Shown: positions 11,409-26,000, numbered from the stretch's first letter. The stretch: DNA of 64,000 bases from Hydractinia symbiolongicarpus (GCF_029227915.1 NC_079878.1:15808001-15872000), one strand, 5' to 3'. Translations and numbers: made by a program. Notes: a model not told the origin generated them from the sequence alone.

Positions 11409-11739
11409 AAATTTACCGGTTCTTAAGAGATGAATTATAAAATGTGATTAGCAACTTCAGTTAATAAAATGTTGCTTAAAGTCACATCTTAAAATTTTAA
11501 GGGTAGAATATTATCTCCTGCTAAGCCATAAAAATGTGAATAAAAATCCTCAGCATCACCATGAAAATTTCAATCAGGGGCTTTATTTTATTCCAAAGTT
11601 CGATAGTTTTATCAGTTGAAAATTTAAATTTATCCTCTGAAAACACACAGCTAGCTCATTCAGGTAAACATCTGCCACCAAAACACATCTCAGCACTGTT
11701 TTTCACAATTAATTTTAATGATAATGGATGTAGCTTCTT

Positions 11740-11880
11740 TAGAATTTTTCTTCTTTTCACAATTTTGGCACGGACAGTGAAGGGCTGGCATCTGGCAATT
11801 CTGACAAGACATGCCTAACATTTCTTTGTCTGGTTGTGCTTTACAAACTGTATCGCCTGTCTGAGATAATGTCGGATATG
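11740..11880 (-). pseudogene. Cysteine-rich coding fragment, same decayed transposon gene
   Basis: Minus-strand reading gives a short cysteine cluster, MSCQNCQMPALHCPCQNCEK, in an otherwise open stretch. The word CxCQNC recurs at the end of the neighbouring fragment (12,225-12,398), suggesting one gene interrupted by the repeat at about 11,873-12,215. No function can be assigned. Confidence 0.3.
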
Positions 11881-12215
11881 AAAACAGTTTCCGTAAAAAA
11901 AAGAAACAGTTTCCGAATTCAGAAACCAGATTTTATGTTTGTTTTTTTTGTAAAACAGAAATTGTTTCCGACTTTGGAAACTGTTTTTCGGTTTGGCTGG
12001 GGGTAAAATAGCTTAGGAAGGGGGTAAATTTGGTAAGAACCCTAGTAGTAAAAGAGCCCCTTGGTAGGGCTTTCTATTAGCCAAAAGATTATAATGCAGA
12101 AACCCAAAGTAGCTTGAGGAAAATGGAAAACTGAAATTGGTTTTCGTATTTCTTATTTTCACACAAAAGAAGTTTTCTCACCAAGGAAACTGTTTCCAAA
12201 TCTGTACCTTATCCC
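11873..12215. repeat. Non-coding insertion rich in GAAACAGTTTCC inverted repeats
   Basis: The word AAACAGTTTCC and its reverse complement occur about six times, clustered at both ends. The placement between two pieces with the same cysteine motif suggests a MITE insertion. The ends are not defined exactly. Confidence 0.4.
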
Positions 12216-12224
12216 GAACTGTTC

Positions 12225-12398
12225 TCAATTTTGGCAACGGCAAACCTTATCTTTCTTGCACCTTTTAACTTCTTTTACAACAGCATCTAATTTTGTGTTC
12301 AAATCCACATTATTTTCCAAAAAACCATCATATATTAACTCAAATAGATCATCAAGATCATCTCCAGCCAAGTAATCCTCTCCTATTTGTGCCGCCAT
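12225..12398 (-). CDS. 57-residue N-terminal fragment, acidic then cysteine-rich, likely transposon gene remnant
   Basis: It opens with ATG at 12,398 (MAAQIGEDYLAGDDLDDLFE) and ends KDKVCRCQN before TGA. An acidic N terminus, a lysine-rich helix and a final cysteine pair are visible. It is probably the first exon or N-terminal fragment of the decayed gene that continues at 11.1-11.9 kb. I do not recognise the family. Confidence 0.35.
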   Translation of the reverse strand: MAAQIGEDYLAGDDLDDLFELIYDGFLENNVDLNTKLDAVVKEVKRCKKDKVCRCQN

Positions 12399-12440
12399 TA
12401 TTAACTTTCGTGCAGTGTGGGAAGGTCGTCCAAGTACGAT

Positions 12441-13385
12441 GGCCCCTATGACTCACTTCTCTTCCAATTTAAATGCACTCCTCTTCTATGATTCAAATAG
12501 TTTTCTTCTGCAATCTCAACTTCTCTTCTGTATTTTGACACTTCTCTTCTGCACTTAACACTCCTCAACTAAATTTAAAAATCTGGTCCACAAATTTACA
12601 CCCATGGTCTATATATTCTTTTTACTTTTCGCAAGAAGTATACTTAGCTAACACGTGCCTAATTAACCAACAGCTTTGTTGTTTGTAGCAGGTCCCGGTA
12701 CATGAGCATGAAGAAAATAATATCACGAATCAATTTAGATCAGTAGCAGAGTAGTTAGTTCATGGTTTTATTTATAACCGACCCGATAAATGGCAAAAGA
12801 AATGACTGCCCAGAGTCTTAAAAATCATGGTAGTGTGCACCAAGCAAACTACAACATGCTTTTTCTTTATAAAGAATGTACTTTATAGAATATCAGATTT
12901 TAGGCTAAAACAATTGGTTTTTTGTTTAGAACAATAGAAAAATAAGAATAATGACCAGCCAGGTTAGAATTTTGTATACCACAATGTATTTTTGTCTTAA
13001 GTTTATGGTCCACTACCCATAACATTTTTGGAGAGTTATTAATTACTAACACAACTTGATCTTTCTCATGGCCGAGAACCAGTATGTCAATTATTCATCC
13101 TCGTCTCCAGGGATTTTCGCCGCCATATCTTATATATCGAAAAGCCAAAAAAACCTAGGGACGATGGTGATCGGTCATTTCTTGAAAAACGTGAATCATC
13201 AAAATTCAGCTCAATCAATATTCCGGACCAGAATTGGGTTTGATTTTTTTGAGTTCGTGGAAGTGTTTCTCACTTTGGAAAAGAAGTACTTCGAACAGAA
13301 GAGAAGATTTCAGAAAAAAGAAGGAGTGTGTTTTGACAAAGAAGAGAAGTGTTTTTATCAAGAAGAGAAGTGAGCCATAGGGGGC
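12441..13385. mobile_element. TIR element with CTTCTCTTC subterminal repeats
   Basis: The left end GGCCCCTATGACTCACTTCT pairs with the right end, which reads AGAAGTGAGCCATAGGGGGC. Many copies of ACTTCTCTTCT at the left and AGAAGAGAAGT at the right form subterminal arrays. The 105-codon frame at 13,056-13,373 runs through the right arm and is not taken as a gene. 945 bp. Confidence 0.65.
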
Positions 13386-13495
13386 ATTAAACTATCGATC
13401 AAATGCTTGGTGTGATATGCCACATCTGTGGTTTTTCTTTTAAATGACACATCCTGTTTCTCAAAGCTGAGTCATATATTGCAATTATATACAAA

Positions 13496-14659
13496 CTAGT
13501 CGATAAGGCCCGTGGAAAAATCCACCGAGGCAGCATAAAAATTTTGATGACGTCAGCAACCCATCCACTAAAATAAATTTAAAATTTTGTTTTCACGTTG
13601 CCTCTATTGTGGAGAGCTTAAAGCGCTGATCAAGAAAATGTATATGATCATGTACTTTTGATGAGCGGTTAATGAGATATAAGGGTTTAAAAATTTTGCT
13701 GACGTCAACAATGCCCCCGTCCAAACCGAAATTATTTTTTTTATAAATTTGTATGCCTGTTGCCTTCATCGTATAGATCTTGAAACGCTGATCAAGAAAA
13801 TATATAGGATCGTGTACTTTTGACAAACGGATGCAGAGATATTAGGGTTTAAAGGCTTTTCGATGACGTCATCAACCCGTCCATTCCGAAACGGATTTGG
13901 TGACCCAGGTTTGGGAAACTTACCCAAATTGGTCCTAGGTGGTCCCTGGTTACCCACGCGGTGAAAAATCATTGACGTCACCACCTCGTTTCCAAGTTAT
14001 TTAGCCTCAAAGTTTTAGGTGCACTGTAATGGCTTCATTAATTTAATATACTTTCCTTTGGGGGGGGGAGGGTTCACACTAGAATAAAGCATGCTTAGTA
14101 TAAAAATGAAGCATGCTTTGACTAAAGCAAGTTGCCGGTAACATCAAAGGGAGATTTATAAACAAAATTTAAAACTAAAAGTTCATGTTGTTGTTTTTCT
14201 CACATACGAATGAACTTTCACTTTCATAATACCCGCTCAAAATCCTCATTTTTAATACTCAAATATTTGTGCACAATTTTTATTCCATTGTTTTATGCAC
14301 TTATAGCAGCTAAAGCAAAAATAAAGAGTGCCTCGAAGCACTCTTTATTTTTGCTTCATTTAAAGCAGGTTTAAAGCAAGTAAACATAATTTGAAAGACA
14401 TTTTAATAAAGCAAAAATGCGTTCACATTATTAAGCATGCTTTAAATCATGCTTTAAATTTATAGCATGCTTTTAAAATTCTAGTGTGAACACCCCCTTT
14501 GACGTTAATATTATTTTAACGTTAAAAGTTTTGTAAATTACAGAACAATTTTATGGACGATGTTTTACAGACTTAATCAAGGAAAATAGTGAAGAATATA
14601 ATCCACTTTGCAAAAGTGACAGACAGACACACGGAACTGGCGTATTATTATATAGATTA
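13496..14659 (-). mobile_element. Array unit 1, carrying a complete nested MITE
   Basis: A 1164-bp unit with at least two core repeats 161 bp apart (GTTGCCT at 13,598 and 13,759). Without the nested MITE and its target duplication it would be about 723 bp, close to the 728- and 743-bp classes. Confidence 0.7.
14061..14495. mobile_element. Nested MITE with TIR GTTCACACTAGAAT and 6-bp target duplication
   Basis: Left end: a G run, then GTTCACACTAGAAT(A)AAGCATGCT. Right end: AGCATGCTTTTAAAATTCTAGTGTGAAC, then C5. CCTTTG stands on both sides (14055-14060 and 14496-14501) and occurs once in the matching place of uninterrupted units, so it is a target duplication. The interior has many AAGCATGCTT palindromes. 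Its right half is found again, truncated, in four later array units. Confidence 0.75.
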
Positions 14660-17600
14660 CTAGTCGATAAAGCCCGTGGAAAATCCACTAAAGCAGGATA
14701 AAAATTTTGATATTAATGAGATATAAGAACTTAAAGATTTTGCTGACTTCAGCAATGGCCCCGTCAAAACCGATAAATTTTTTTTAGAAATTTGTATACC
14801 TGTTGCCTCTATCGTATATATCTTGAAACGCTGATAAAGAAAATGTATAGGATTATGTACTTTTGACAAACGGTTGCAGAGATATTAGGGTTTAAAGGTT
14901 TTTTGATGACGTCATCAACCCACCCATTCCGAAACGGATTTGGGGAGCCAGGTTTGGGAAACTTACCCAATTTGGTCCTAGGTGGTTCCTAGTTACCCAC
15001 GCAGGAGATGACGTCAGTTATTTCCACCCGTTTCCAAGTTATTAAGCCTTAAATTTAAAAGTGCAATGCAATGGCTTCACTAATCTTAATATACTTTCCT
15101 TTGACGTCAATATTGCTTTAACGTCAAAGTTTGCTAATTTACAGAACAAATTTATAGGCGATGTTTTATAGACTTTATCAAAGAAATTTTATCCACTTTG
15201 CAAAAGTCACAGACAGAACTGGCGTATTATTATATAGACTAGTCGATAAGGCCCGTGGAGAAATCCACTTAGGCAGATGGGCAATGGAAAAATAGGTTGT
15301 TTTAGATGTTTTGCTGACGTCAGCAGTGAAGATCACAAAAAAGTTAGAGAAATTTATTTTATTTTTTTATTGTAATGTTTAGAGGTTGAGCCACGCTGAT
15401 CAAAACAATGTGTAGGATGATATGTTTTCGAGGAACGCAAAAGGAGATATAAGTGTTTAAAAATTGTGCTGACATCAGCAAAGGCCCGTGAAAACACAAA
15501 AAAATTTTTTTCAGAAATTCATGTGCCTGTTGCCTTCCTTGTATAGATCTTGAAACGCTGATCAAGAAAATGTATAGGATCATGTATTTTTGACCAACGG
15601 TTACGGAAATATTGTGGTTTAAAGGTTTTTTTGATGACGTCATAAACCCGTTCATTCCGAAACGGATTTGGAGACCCAGGTTTGGAAAATTACCCAAATT
15701 GGTCCCAGGTGGTCACTAGTTACCCACGCGTTGAAAAAACATTGACGTCACCAACTCGTTTCCAAGTTATTTGGCCTCAAAATTTTAGGTGCACTGCAAT
15801 GGCTTTAATAATCTTAATTAACTTTCCTTTGACGTCAATACTATTTTAACGTTAAAGTTTGGTAAATTACAGAACAATTTTATAGGCGATGTTTTAAAGA
15901 ATTTGTTAAAGAAAATTGTGAAGAATATAATCCACTTTGCAAAAGTCACAGACAGACAGAACTGGCGTATTATTATATAGACTAGTCGATAAGGCCCGTG
16001 GAAAAATCCACTTAGGCAGGATAACAGAGAAAAACAACCGTCATTTAAATTTTGCTGACGTCAGCACAGACCTGTCAGAACGCAAAAAATCTTTTTTCAT
16101 AAATTTGTATAGCCGTTGCTTTCATCGTATAGATTTTGAAATGCTGAACAAAAAAATGTATAAGATCGTGTACTTTTGACAAACGAATATAGAGATATTA
16201 GGGTTTAAAGGTTTTTTTATGACGTCATTTACCCGTCCATTCCGAAACGGATTTGGTGACCCAGGTTTGGAAAACTTACCCAACTTGGTCCCAGGTAGTC
16301 CCTAGTTACCCACGCAGGGGATGACGTCAGTTATTTCCACCCGTTTCCAAGTTATTAAGCCTTAAATTTAAAAGTGCAATGCAATGGCTTCACTAATCTT
16401 AATATACTTTCCTTTGACGTCAATATTGCTTTAACGTCAAAGTTTGCTAATTTACAGAACAAATTTATAGGCGATGTTTTATAGACTTTATCAAAGAAAT
16501 TTTATCCACTTTGCAAAAGTCACAGACAGAACTGGCGTATTATTATATAGACTAGTCGATAAGGCCCGTGGAGAAATCCACTTAGGCAGATGGGCAATGG
16601 AAAAATAGGTTGTTTTAGATGTTTTGCTAACGTCAGCAGTGAAGATCACAAAAAAGTTAGAGAAATTTATTTTATTTTTTTATTGTAATGTTTAGAGGTT
16701 GAGCCACGCTGATCAAAACAATGTGTAGGATGATATGTTTTCGAGGAACGCAAAAGGAGATATAAGTGTTTAAAAATTGTGCTGACATCAGCAAAGGCCC
16801 GTGAAAACACAAAAATTTTTTTTTCAGAAATTCATGTACCTGTTGCCTTCCTTGTATAGATCTTGAAACGCTGATCAAGAAAATGTATAGGATCATGTAT
16901 TTTTGACCAACGGTTACGGAAATATTGTGGTTTAAAGGTTTTTTTGATGACGTCATAAACCCGTTCATTCCGAAACGGATTTGGAGACCCAGGTTTGGAA
17001 AATTACCCAAATTGGTCCCAGGTGGTCACTAGTTACCCACGCGTTGAAAAAACATTGACGTCACCAACTCGTTTCCAAGTTATTTGGCCTCAAAATTTTA
17101 GGTGCACTGCAATGGCTTTAATAATCTTAATTAACTTTCCTTTGACGTCAATACTATTTTAACGTTAAAGTTTGGTAAATTACAGAACAATTTTATAGGC
17201 GATGTTTTAAAGAATTTGTTAAAGAAAATTGTGAAGAATATAATCCACTTTGCAAAAGTCACAGACAGACAGAACTGGCGTATTATTATATAGACTAGTC
17301 GATAAGGCCCGTGGAAAAATCCACTTAGGCAGGATAACAGAGAAAAACAACCGTCATTTAAATTTTGCTGACGTCAGCACAGACCTGTCAGAACGCAAAA
17401 AATCTTTTTTCATAAATTTGTATAGCCGTTGCTTTCATCGTATAGATTTTGAAATGCTGAACAAAAAAATGTATAAGATCGTTTTTTTATGACGTCATTT
17501 ACCCGTCCATTCCGAAACGGATTTGGTGACCCAGGTTTGGAAAACTTACCCAACTTGGTCCCAGGTGGTCCCTAGTTACCCACGCAGGAGATGACGTCAG

Positions 17601-17825
17601 TTATTTCCACCCGTTTCCAAGTTATTAAGCCTTAAATATAAAAGTGCAATGCAATGGCTTCACTAATCTTAATATACTTTCGTTTGACGTCAATATTGCT
17701 TTAACGTCAAAGTTTGCTAATTTACAGAACAAATTTATAGGCGATGTTTTATAGTCTTTATCAAAGAAATTTTATCCACTTTGCAAAAGTCACATACAGA
17801 CAGAACTGGCGTATTATTATATAGA

Positions 17826-18181
17826 CTAGTCGATAAGGCCCGTGGAGAAATCCACTTTAGCACTCTTTATTTTTGCTTCATTTAAAGCAGGTTTAAAGCA
17901 AGTAAACATAATTTGAAAGACATTTTAATAAAGCAAAAATGCGTTCACATTATTAAGCATGCTTTAAATCATGCTTTAAATTTATAGCATGCTTTTAAAA
18001 TTCTAGTGTGAACACCCCCTTTGACGTTAATATTATTTTAACGTTAAAAGTTTTGTAAATTACAGAACAATTTTATGGACGATGTTTTACAGACTTAATC
18101 AAGGAAAATAGTGAAGAATATAATCCACTTTGCAAAAGTAACAGACAGACACACGGAACTGGCGTATTATTATATAGATTA
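17826..18181 (-). mobile_element. 356-bp array unit: Helitron termini around a truncated MITE
   Basis: The terminal hairpin (GTGGAGAAATCCACTT) is joined directly to AGCACTCTTTATTTTTGCTT, an internal point of the nested MITE, and then runs through the MITE right end into the Helitron 5' block. The core repeats are lost. Identical junctions occur in the units starting at 18761, 23051 and 23986, so one deletion event was then amplified. Confidence 0.75.
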
Positions 18182-21100
18182 CTAGTCGATAAAGCCCGTG
18201 GAAAATCCACTAAAGCAGGATAAAAATTTTGATGTTAATGAGATATAAGAACTTAAAGATTTTGCTGACTTCAGCAATGGCCCCGTCAAAACCGATAAAT
18301 TTTTTTTAGAAATTTGTATACCTGTTGCCTCTATCGTATATATCTTGAAACGCTGATAAAGAAAATGTATAGGATTATGTACTTTTGACAAACGGTTGCA
18401 GAGATATTAGGGTTTAAAGGTTTTTTGATGACGTCATCAACCCACCCATTCCGAAACGGATTTGGGGAGCCAGGTTTGGAAAACTTACCCAATTTGGTCC
18501 TAGGTGGTTCCTAGTTACCCACGCAGGAGATGACGTCAGTTATTTCCACCCGTTTCCAAGTTATTAAGCCTTAAATTTAAAAGTGCAATGCAATGGCTTC
18601 ACTAATCTTAATATACTTTCCTTTGACGTCAATATTGCTTTAACGTCAAAGTTTGCTAATTTACAGAACAAATTTATAGGCAATGTTTTATAGACTTTAT
18701 CAAAGAAATTTTATCCACTTTGCAAAAGTCACAGACAGAACTGGCGTATTATTATATAGACTAGTCGATAAGGCCCGTGGAGAAATCCACTTTAGCACTC
18801 TTTATTTTTGCTTCATTTAAAGCAGGTTTAAAGCAAGTAAACATAATTTGAAAGACATTTTAATAAAGCAAAAATGCGTTCACATTATTAAGCATGCTTT
18901 AAATCATGCTTTAAATTTATAGCATGCTTTTAAAATTCTAGTGTGAACACCCCCTTTGACGTTAATATTATTTTAACGTTAAAAGTTTTGTAAATTACAG
19001 AACAATTTTATGGACGATGTTTTACAGACTTAATCAAGGAAAATAGTGAAGAATATAATCCACTTTGCAAAAGTGACAGACAGACACACGGAACTGGCGT
19101 ATTATTATATAGATTACTAGTCGATAAAGCCCGTGGAAAATCCACTAAAGCAGGATAAAAATTTTGATATTAATGAGATATAAGAACTTAAAGATTTTGC
19201 TGACTTCAGCAATGGCCCCGTCAAAACCGATAAATTTTTTTTAGAAATTTGTATACCTGTTGCCTCTATCGTATATATCTTGAAACGCTGATAAAGAAAA
19301 TGTATAGGATTATGTACTTTTGACAAACGGTTGCAGAGATATTAGGGTTTAAAGGTTTTTTGATGACGTCATCAACCCACCCATTCCGAAACGGATTTGG
19401 GGAGCCAGGTTTGGGAAACTTACCCAATTTGGTCCTAGGTGGTTCCTAGTTACCCACGCAGGAGATGACGTCAGTTATTTCCACCCGTTTCCAAGTTATT
19501 AAGCCTTAAATTTAAAAGTGCAATGCAATGGCTTCACTAATCTTAATATACTTTCCTTTGACGTCAATATTGCTTTAACGTCAAAGTTTGCTAATTTACA
19601 GAACAAATTTATAGGCGATGTTTTATAGACTTTATCAAAGAAATTTTATCCACTTTGCAAAAGTCACAGACAGAACTGGCGTATTATTATATAGACTAGT
19701 CGATAAGGCCCGTGGAGAAATCCACTTAGGCAGATGGGCAATGGAAAAATAGGTTGTTTTAGATGTTTTGCTGACGTCAGCAGTGAAGATCACAAAAAAG
19801 TTAGAGAAATTTATTTTATTTTTTTATTGTAATGTTTAGAGGTTGAGCCACGCTGATCAAAACAATGTGTAGGATGATATGTTTTCGAGGAACGCAAAAG
19901 GAGATATAAGTGTTTAAAAATTGTGCTGACATCAGCAAAGGCCCGTGAAAACACAAAAATTTTTTTTTCAGAAATTCATGTGCCTGTTGCCTTCCTTGTA
20001 TAGATCTTGAAACGCTGATCAAGAAAATGTATAGGATCATGTATTTTTGACCAACGGTTACGGAAATATTGTGGTTTAAAGGTTTTTTTGATGACGTCAT
20101 AAACCCGTTCATTCCGAAACGGATTTGGAGACCCAGGTTTGGAAAATTACCCAAATTGGTCCCAGGTGGTCACTAGTTACCCACGCGTTGAAAAAACATT
20201 GACGTCACCAACTCGTTTCCAAGTTATTTGGCCTCAAAATTTTAGGTGCACTGCAATGGCTTTAATAATCTTAATTAACTTTCCTTTGACGTCAATACTA
20301 TTTTAACGTTAAAGTTTGGTAAATTACAGAACAATTTTATAGGCGATGTTTTAAAGAATTTGTTAAAGAAAATTGTGAAGAATATAATCCACTTTGCAAA
20401 AGTCACAGACAGACAGAACTGGCGTATTATTATATAGACTAGTCGATAAGGCCCGTGGAAAAATCCACTTAGGCAGGATAACAGAGAAAAACAACCGTCA
20501 TTTAAATTTTGCTGACGTCAGCACAGACCTGTCAGAACGCAAAAAATCTTTTTTCATAAATTTGTATAGCCGTTGCTTTCATCGTATAGATTTTGAAATG
20601 CTGAACAAAAAAATGTATAAGATCGTGTACTTTTGACAAACGAATATAGAGATATTAGGGTTTAAAGGTTTTTTTATGACGTCATTTACCCGTCCATTCC
20701 GAAACGGATTTGGTGACCCAGGTTTGGAAAACTTACCCAACTTGGTCCCAGGTAGTCCCTAGTTACCCACGCAGGGGATGACGTCAGTTATTTCCACCCG
20801 TTTCCAAGTTATTAAGCCTTAAATTTAAAAGTGCAATGCAATGGCTTCACTAATCTTAATATACTTTCCTTTGACGTCAATATTGCTTTAACGTCAAAGT
20901 TTGCTAATTTACAGAACAAATTTATAGGCGATGTTTTATAGACTTTATCAAAGAAATTTTATCCACTTTGCAAAAGTCACAGACAGAACTGGCGTATTAT
21001 TATATAGACTAGTCGATAAGGCCCGTGGAGAAATCCACTTAGGCAGATGGGCAATGGAAAAATAGGTTGTTTTAGATGTTTTGCTGACGTCAGCAGTGAA

Positions 21101-23050
21101 GATCACAAAAAAGTTAGAGAAATTTATTTTATTTTTTTATTGTAATGTTTAGAGGTTGAGCCACGCTGATCAAAACAATGTGTAGGATGATATGTTTTCG
21201 AGGAACGCAAAAGGAGATATAAGTGTTTAAAAATTGTGCTGACATCAGCAAAGGCCCGTGAAAACACAAAAATTTTTTTTTCAGAAATTCATGTACCTGT
21301 TGCCTTCCTTGTATAGATCTTGAAACGCTGATCAAGAAAATGTATAGGATCATGTATTTTTGACCAACGGTTACGGAAATATTGTGGTTTAAAGGTTTTT
21401 TTGATGACGTCATAAACCCGTTCATTCCGAAACGGATTTGGAGACCCAGGTTTGGAAAATTACCCAAATTGGTCCCAGGTGGTCACTAGTTACCCACGCG
21501 TTGAAAAAACATTGACGTCACCAACTCGTTTCCAAGTTATTTGGCCTCAAAATTTTAGGTGCACTGCAATGGCTTTAATAATCTTAATTAACTTTCCTTT
21601 GACGTCAATACTATTTTAACGTTAAAGTTTGGTAAATTACAGAACAATTTTATAGGCGATGTTTTAAAGAATTTGTTAAAGAAAATTGTGAAGAATATAA
21701 TCCACTTTGCAAAAGTCACAGACAGACAGAACTGGCGTATTATTATATAGACTAGTCGATAAGGCCCGTGGAAAAATCCACTTAGGCAGGATAACAGAGA
21801 AAAACAACCGTCATTTAAATTTTGCTGACGTCAGCACAGACCTGTCAGAACGCAAAAAATCTTTTTTCATAAATTTGTATAGCCGTTGCTTTCATCGTAT
21901 AGATTTTGAAATGCTGAACAAAAAAATGTATAAGATCGTGTACTTTTGACAAACGAATATAGAGATATTAGGGTTTAAAGGTTTTTTTATGACGTCATTT
22001 ACCCGTCCATTCCGAAACGGATTTGGTGACCCAGGTTTGGAAAACTTACCCAACTTGGTCCCAGGTAGTCCCTAGTTACCCACGCAGGAGATGACGTCAG
22101 TTATTTCCACCCGTTTCCAAGTTATTAAGCCTTAATTTTAAAAGTGCAATGCATTGGCTTCACTAATCTTAATATACTTTCCTTTGACGTCAATATTGCT
22201 TTAACGTCAAAGTTTGCTAATTTACAGAACAAATTTATAGGCGATGTTTTATAGACTTTATCAAAGAAATTTTATCCACTTTGCAAAAGTCACAGACAGA
22301 AGCTCTGTATTATTATAAGAGACTAGTCGATAAAGCCCGTGGAGAAATCCACTTAGGCAGAAGGACAATGGAAAAATAGGTTGTTTTAGATTTTTTGCTG
22401 ACGTCAACAGAGCAGGTACAAAAAAAATTGGCGAAGTTTAGTTTATTCGTTGCCTATAACGTGTAAAGGTTAAAACGCTGATCACAATAATGTATAGGAT
22501 CATATGTATTCGACAAAAGCCCAAGGAGATATAAGGTGTTAAAAATTTTGTTGACGTCAGCAATGGCCTGTCAAACCCAAAAATTTATTTTCAAGAAATT
22601 TGTGAAACTATTGCCTTCATCGTATAGATCTTGAAACGCTGATCAAGAAAATGTATAGGATCGTGTACTTGAGACAAACGGATGCAGAGATATTAGGGTT
22701 TAAAAGTTTTTTTATGACGTCATTTACCCGTCCATTCCGAAACGGATTTGGTGACCCAGGTTTGGAAAACTTACCCAACTTGGTCCCAGGTGGTCCCTAG
22801 TTACCCACGCAGGAGATGACGTCAGTTATTTCCACCCGTTTCCAAGTTATTAAGCCTTAAATATAAAAGTGCAATGCAATGGCTTCACTAATCTTAATAT
22901 ACTTTCGTTTGACGTCAATATTGCTTTAACGTCAAAGTTTGCTAATTTACAGAACAAATTTATAGGCGATGTTTTATAGTCTTTATCAAAGAAATTTTAT
23001 CCACTTTGCAAAAGTCACATACAGACAGAACTGGCGTATTATTATATAGA
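17826..23050. repeat. 5225-bp higher-order repeat, copy 1
   Basis: A block of nine units with lengths 356, 579, 356, 579, 743, 570, 743, 571 and 728 bp, summing to 5225. The next 5225 bp repeat the same order with only scattered base changes (for example near 22,408 against 27,632). Confidence 0.85.
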
Positions 23051-26000
23051 CTAGTCGATAAGGCCCGTGGAGAAATCCACTTTAGCACTCTTTATTTTTG
23101 CTTCATTTAAAGCAGGTTTAAAGCAAGTAAACATAATTTGAAAGACATTTTAATAAAGCAAAAATGCGTTCACATTATTAAGCATGCTTTAAATCATGCT
23201 TTAAATTTATAGCATGCTTTTAAAATTCTAGTGTGAACACCCCCTTTGACGTTAATATTATTTTAACGTTAAAAGTTTTGTAAATTACAGAACAATTTTA
23301 TGGACGATGTTTTACAGACTTAATCAAGGAAAATAGTGAAGAATATAATCCACTTTGCAAAAGTAACAGACAGACACACGGAACTGGCGTATTATTATAT
23401 AGATTACTAGTCGATAAAGCCCGTGGAAAATCCACTAAAGCAGGATAAAAATTTTGATGTTAATGAGATATAAGAACTTAAAGATTTTGCTGACTTCAGC
23501 AATGGCCCCGTCAAAACCGATAAATTTTTTTTAGAAATTTGTATACCTGTTGCCTCTATCGTATATATCTTGAAACGCTGATAAAGAAAATGTATAGGAT
23601 TATGTACTTTTGACAAACGGTTGCAGAGATATTAGGGTTTAAAGGTTTTTTGATGACGTCATCAACCCACCCATTCCGAAACGGATTTGGGGAGCCAGGT
23701 TTGGAAAACTTACCCAATTTGGTCCTAGGTGGTTCCTAGTTACCCACGCAGGAGATGACGTCAGTTATTTCCACCCGTTTCCAAGTTATTAAGCCTTAAA
23801 TTTAAAAGTGCAATGCAATGGCTTCACTAATCTTAATATACTTTCCTTTGACGTCAATATTGCTTTAACGTCAAAGTTTGCTAATTTACAGAACAAATTT
23901 ATAGGCAATGTTTTATAGACTTTATCAAAGAAATTTTATCCACTTTGCAAAAGTCACAGACAGAACTGGCGTATTATTATATAGACTAGTCGATAAGGCC
24001 CGTGGAGAAATCCACTTTAGCACTCTTTATTTTTGCTTCATTTAAAGCAGGTTTAAAGCAAGTAAACATAATTTGAAAGACATTTTAATAAAGCAAAAAT
24101 GCGTTCACATTATTAAGCATGCTTTAAATCATGCTTTAAATTTATAGCATGCTTTTAAAATTCTAGTGTGAACACCCCCTTTGACGTTAATATTATTTTA
24201 ACGTTAAAAGTTTTGTAAATTACAGAACAATTTTATGGACGATGTTTTACAGACTTAATCAAGGAAAATAGTGAAGAATATAATCCACTTTGCAAAAGTG
24301 ACAGACAGACACACGGAACTGGCGTATTATTATATAGATTACTAGTCGATAAAGCCCGTGGAAAATCCACTAAAGCAGGATAAAAATTTTGATATTAATG
24401 AGATATAAGAACTTAAAGATTTTGCTGACTTCAGCAATGGCCCCGTCAAAACCGATAAATTTTTTTTAGAAATTTGTATACCTGTTGCCTCTATCGTATA
24501 TATCTTGAAACGCTGATAAAGAAAATGTATAGGATTATGTACTTTTGACAAACGGTTGCAGAGATATTAGGGTTTAAAGGTTTTTTGATGACGTCATCAA
24601 CCCACCCATTCCGAAACGGATTTGGGGAGCCAGGTTTGGGAAACTTACCCAATTTGGTCCTAGGTGGTTCCTAGTTACCCACGCAGGAGATGACGTCAGT
24701 TATTTCCACCCGTTTCCAAGTTATTAAGCCTTAAATTTAAAAGTGCAATGCAATGGCTTCACTAATCTTAATATACTTTCCTTTGACGTCAATATTGCTT
24801 TAACGTCAAAGTTTGCTAATTTACAGAACAAATTTATAGGCGATGTTTTATAGACTTTATCAAAGAAATTTTATCCACTTTGCAAAAGTCACAGACAGAA
24901 CTGGCGTATTATTATATAGACTAGTCGATAAGGCCCGTGGAGAAATCCACTTAGGCAGATGGGCAATGGAAAAATAGGTTGTTTTAGATGTTTTGCTGAC
25001 GTCAGCAGTGAAGATCACAAAAAAGTTAGAGAAATTTATTTTATTTTTTTATTGTAATGTTTAGAGGTTGAGCCACGCTGATCAAAACAATGTGTAGGAT
25101 GATATGTTTTCGAGGAACGCAAAAGGAGATATAAGTGTTTAAAAATTGTGCTGACATCAGCAAAGGCCCGTGAAAACACAAAAAATTTTTTTTCAGAAAT
25201 TCATGTGCCTGTTGCCTTCCTTGTATAGATCTTGAAACGCTGATCAAGAAAATGTATAGGATCATGTATTTTTGACCAACGGTTACGGAAATATTGTGGT
25301 TTAAAGGTTTTTTTGATGACGTCATAAACCCGTTCATTCCGAAACGGATTTGGAGACCCAGGTTTGGAAAATTACCCAAATTAGTCCCAGGTGGTCACTA
25401 GTTACCCACGCGTTGAAAAAACATTGACGTCACCAACTCGTTTCCAAGTTATTTGGCCTCAAAATTTTAGGTGCACTGCAATGGCTTTAATAATCTTAAT
25501 TAACTTTCCTTTGACGTCAATACTATTTTAACGTTAAAGTTTGGTAAATTACAGAACAATTTTATAGGCGATGTTTTAAAGAATTTGTTAAAGAAAATTG
25601 TGAAGAATATAATCCACTTTGCAAAAGTCACAGACAGACAGAACTGGCGTATTATTATATAGACTAGTCGATAAGGCCCGTGGAAAAATCCACTTAGGCA
25701 GGATAACAGAGAAAAACAACCGTCATTTAAATTTTGCTGACGTCAGCACAGACCTGTCAGAACGCAAAAAATCTTTTTTCATAAATTTGTATAGCCGTTG
25801 CTTTCATCGTATAGATTTTGAAATGCTGAACAAAAAAATGTATAAGATCGTGTACTTTTGACAAACGAATATAGAGATATTAGGGTTTAAAGGTTTTTTT
25901 ATGACGTCATTTACCCGTCCATTCCGAAACGGATTTGGTGACCCAGGTTTGGAAAACTTACCCAACTTGGTCCCAGGTAGTCCCTAGTTACCCACGCAGG

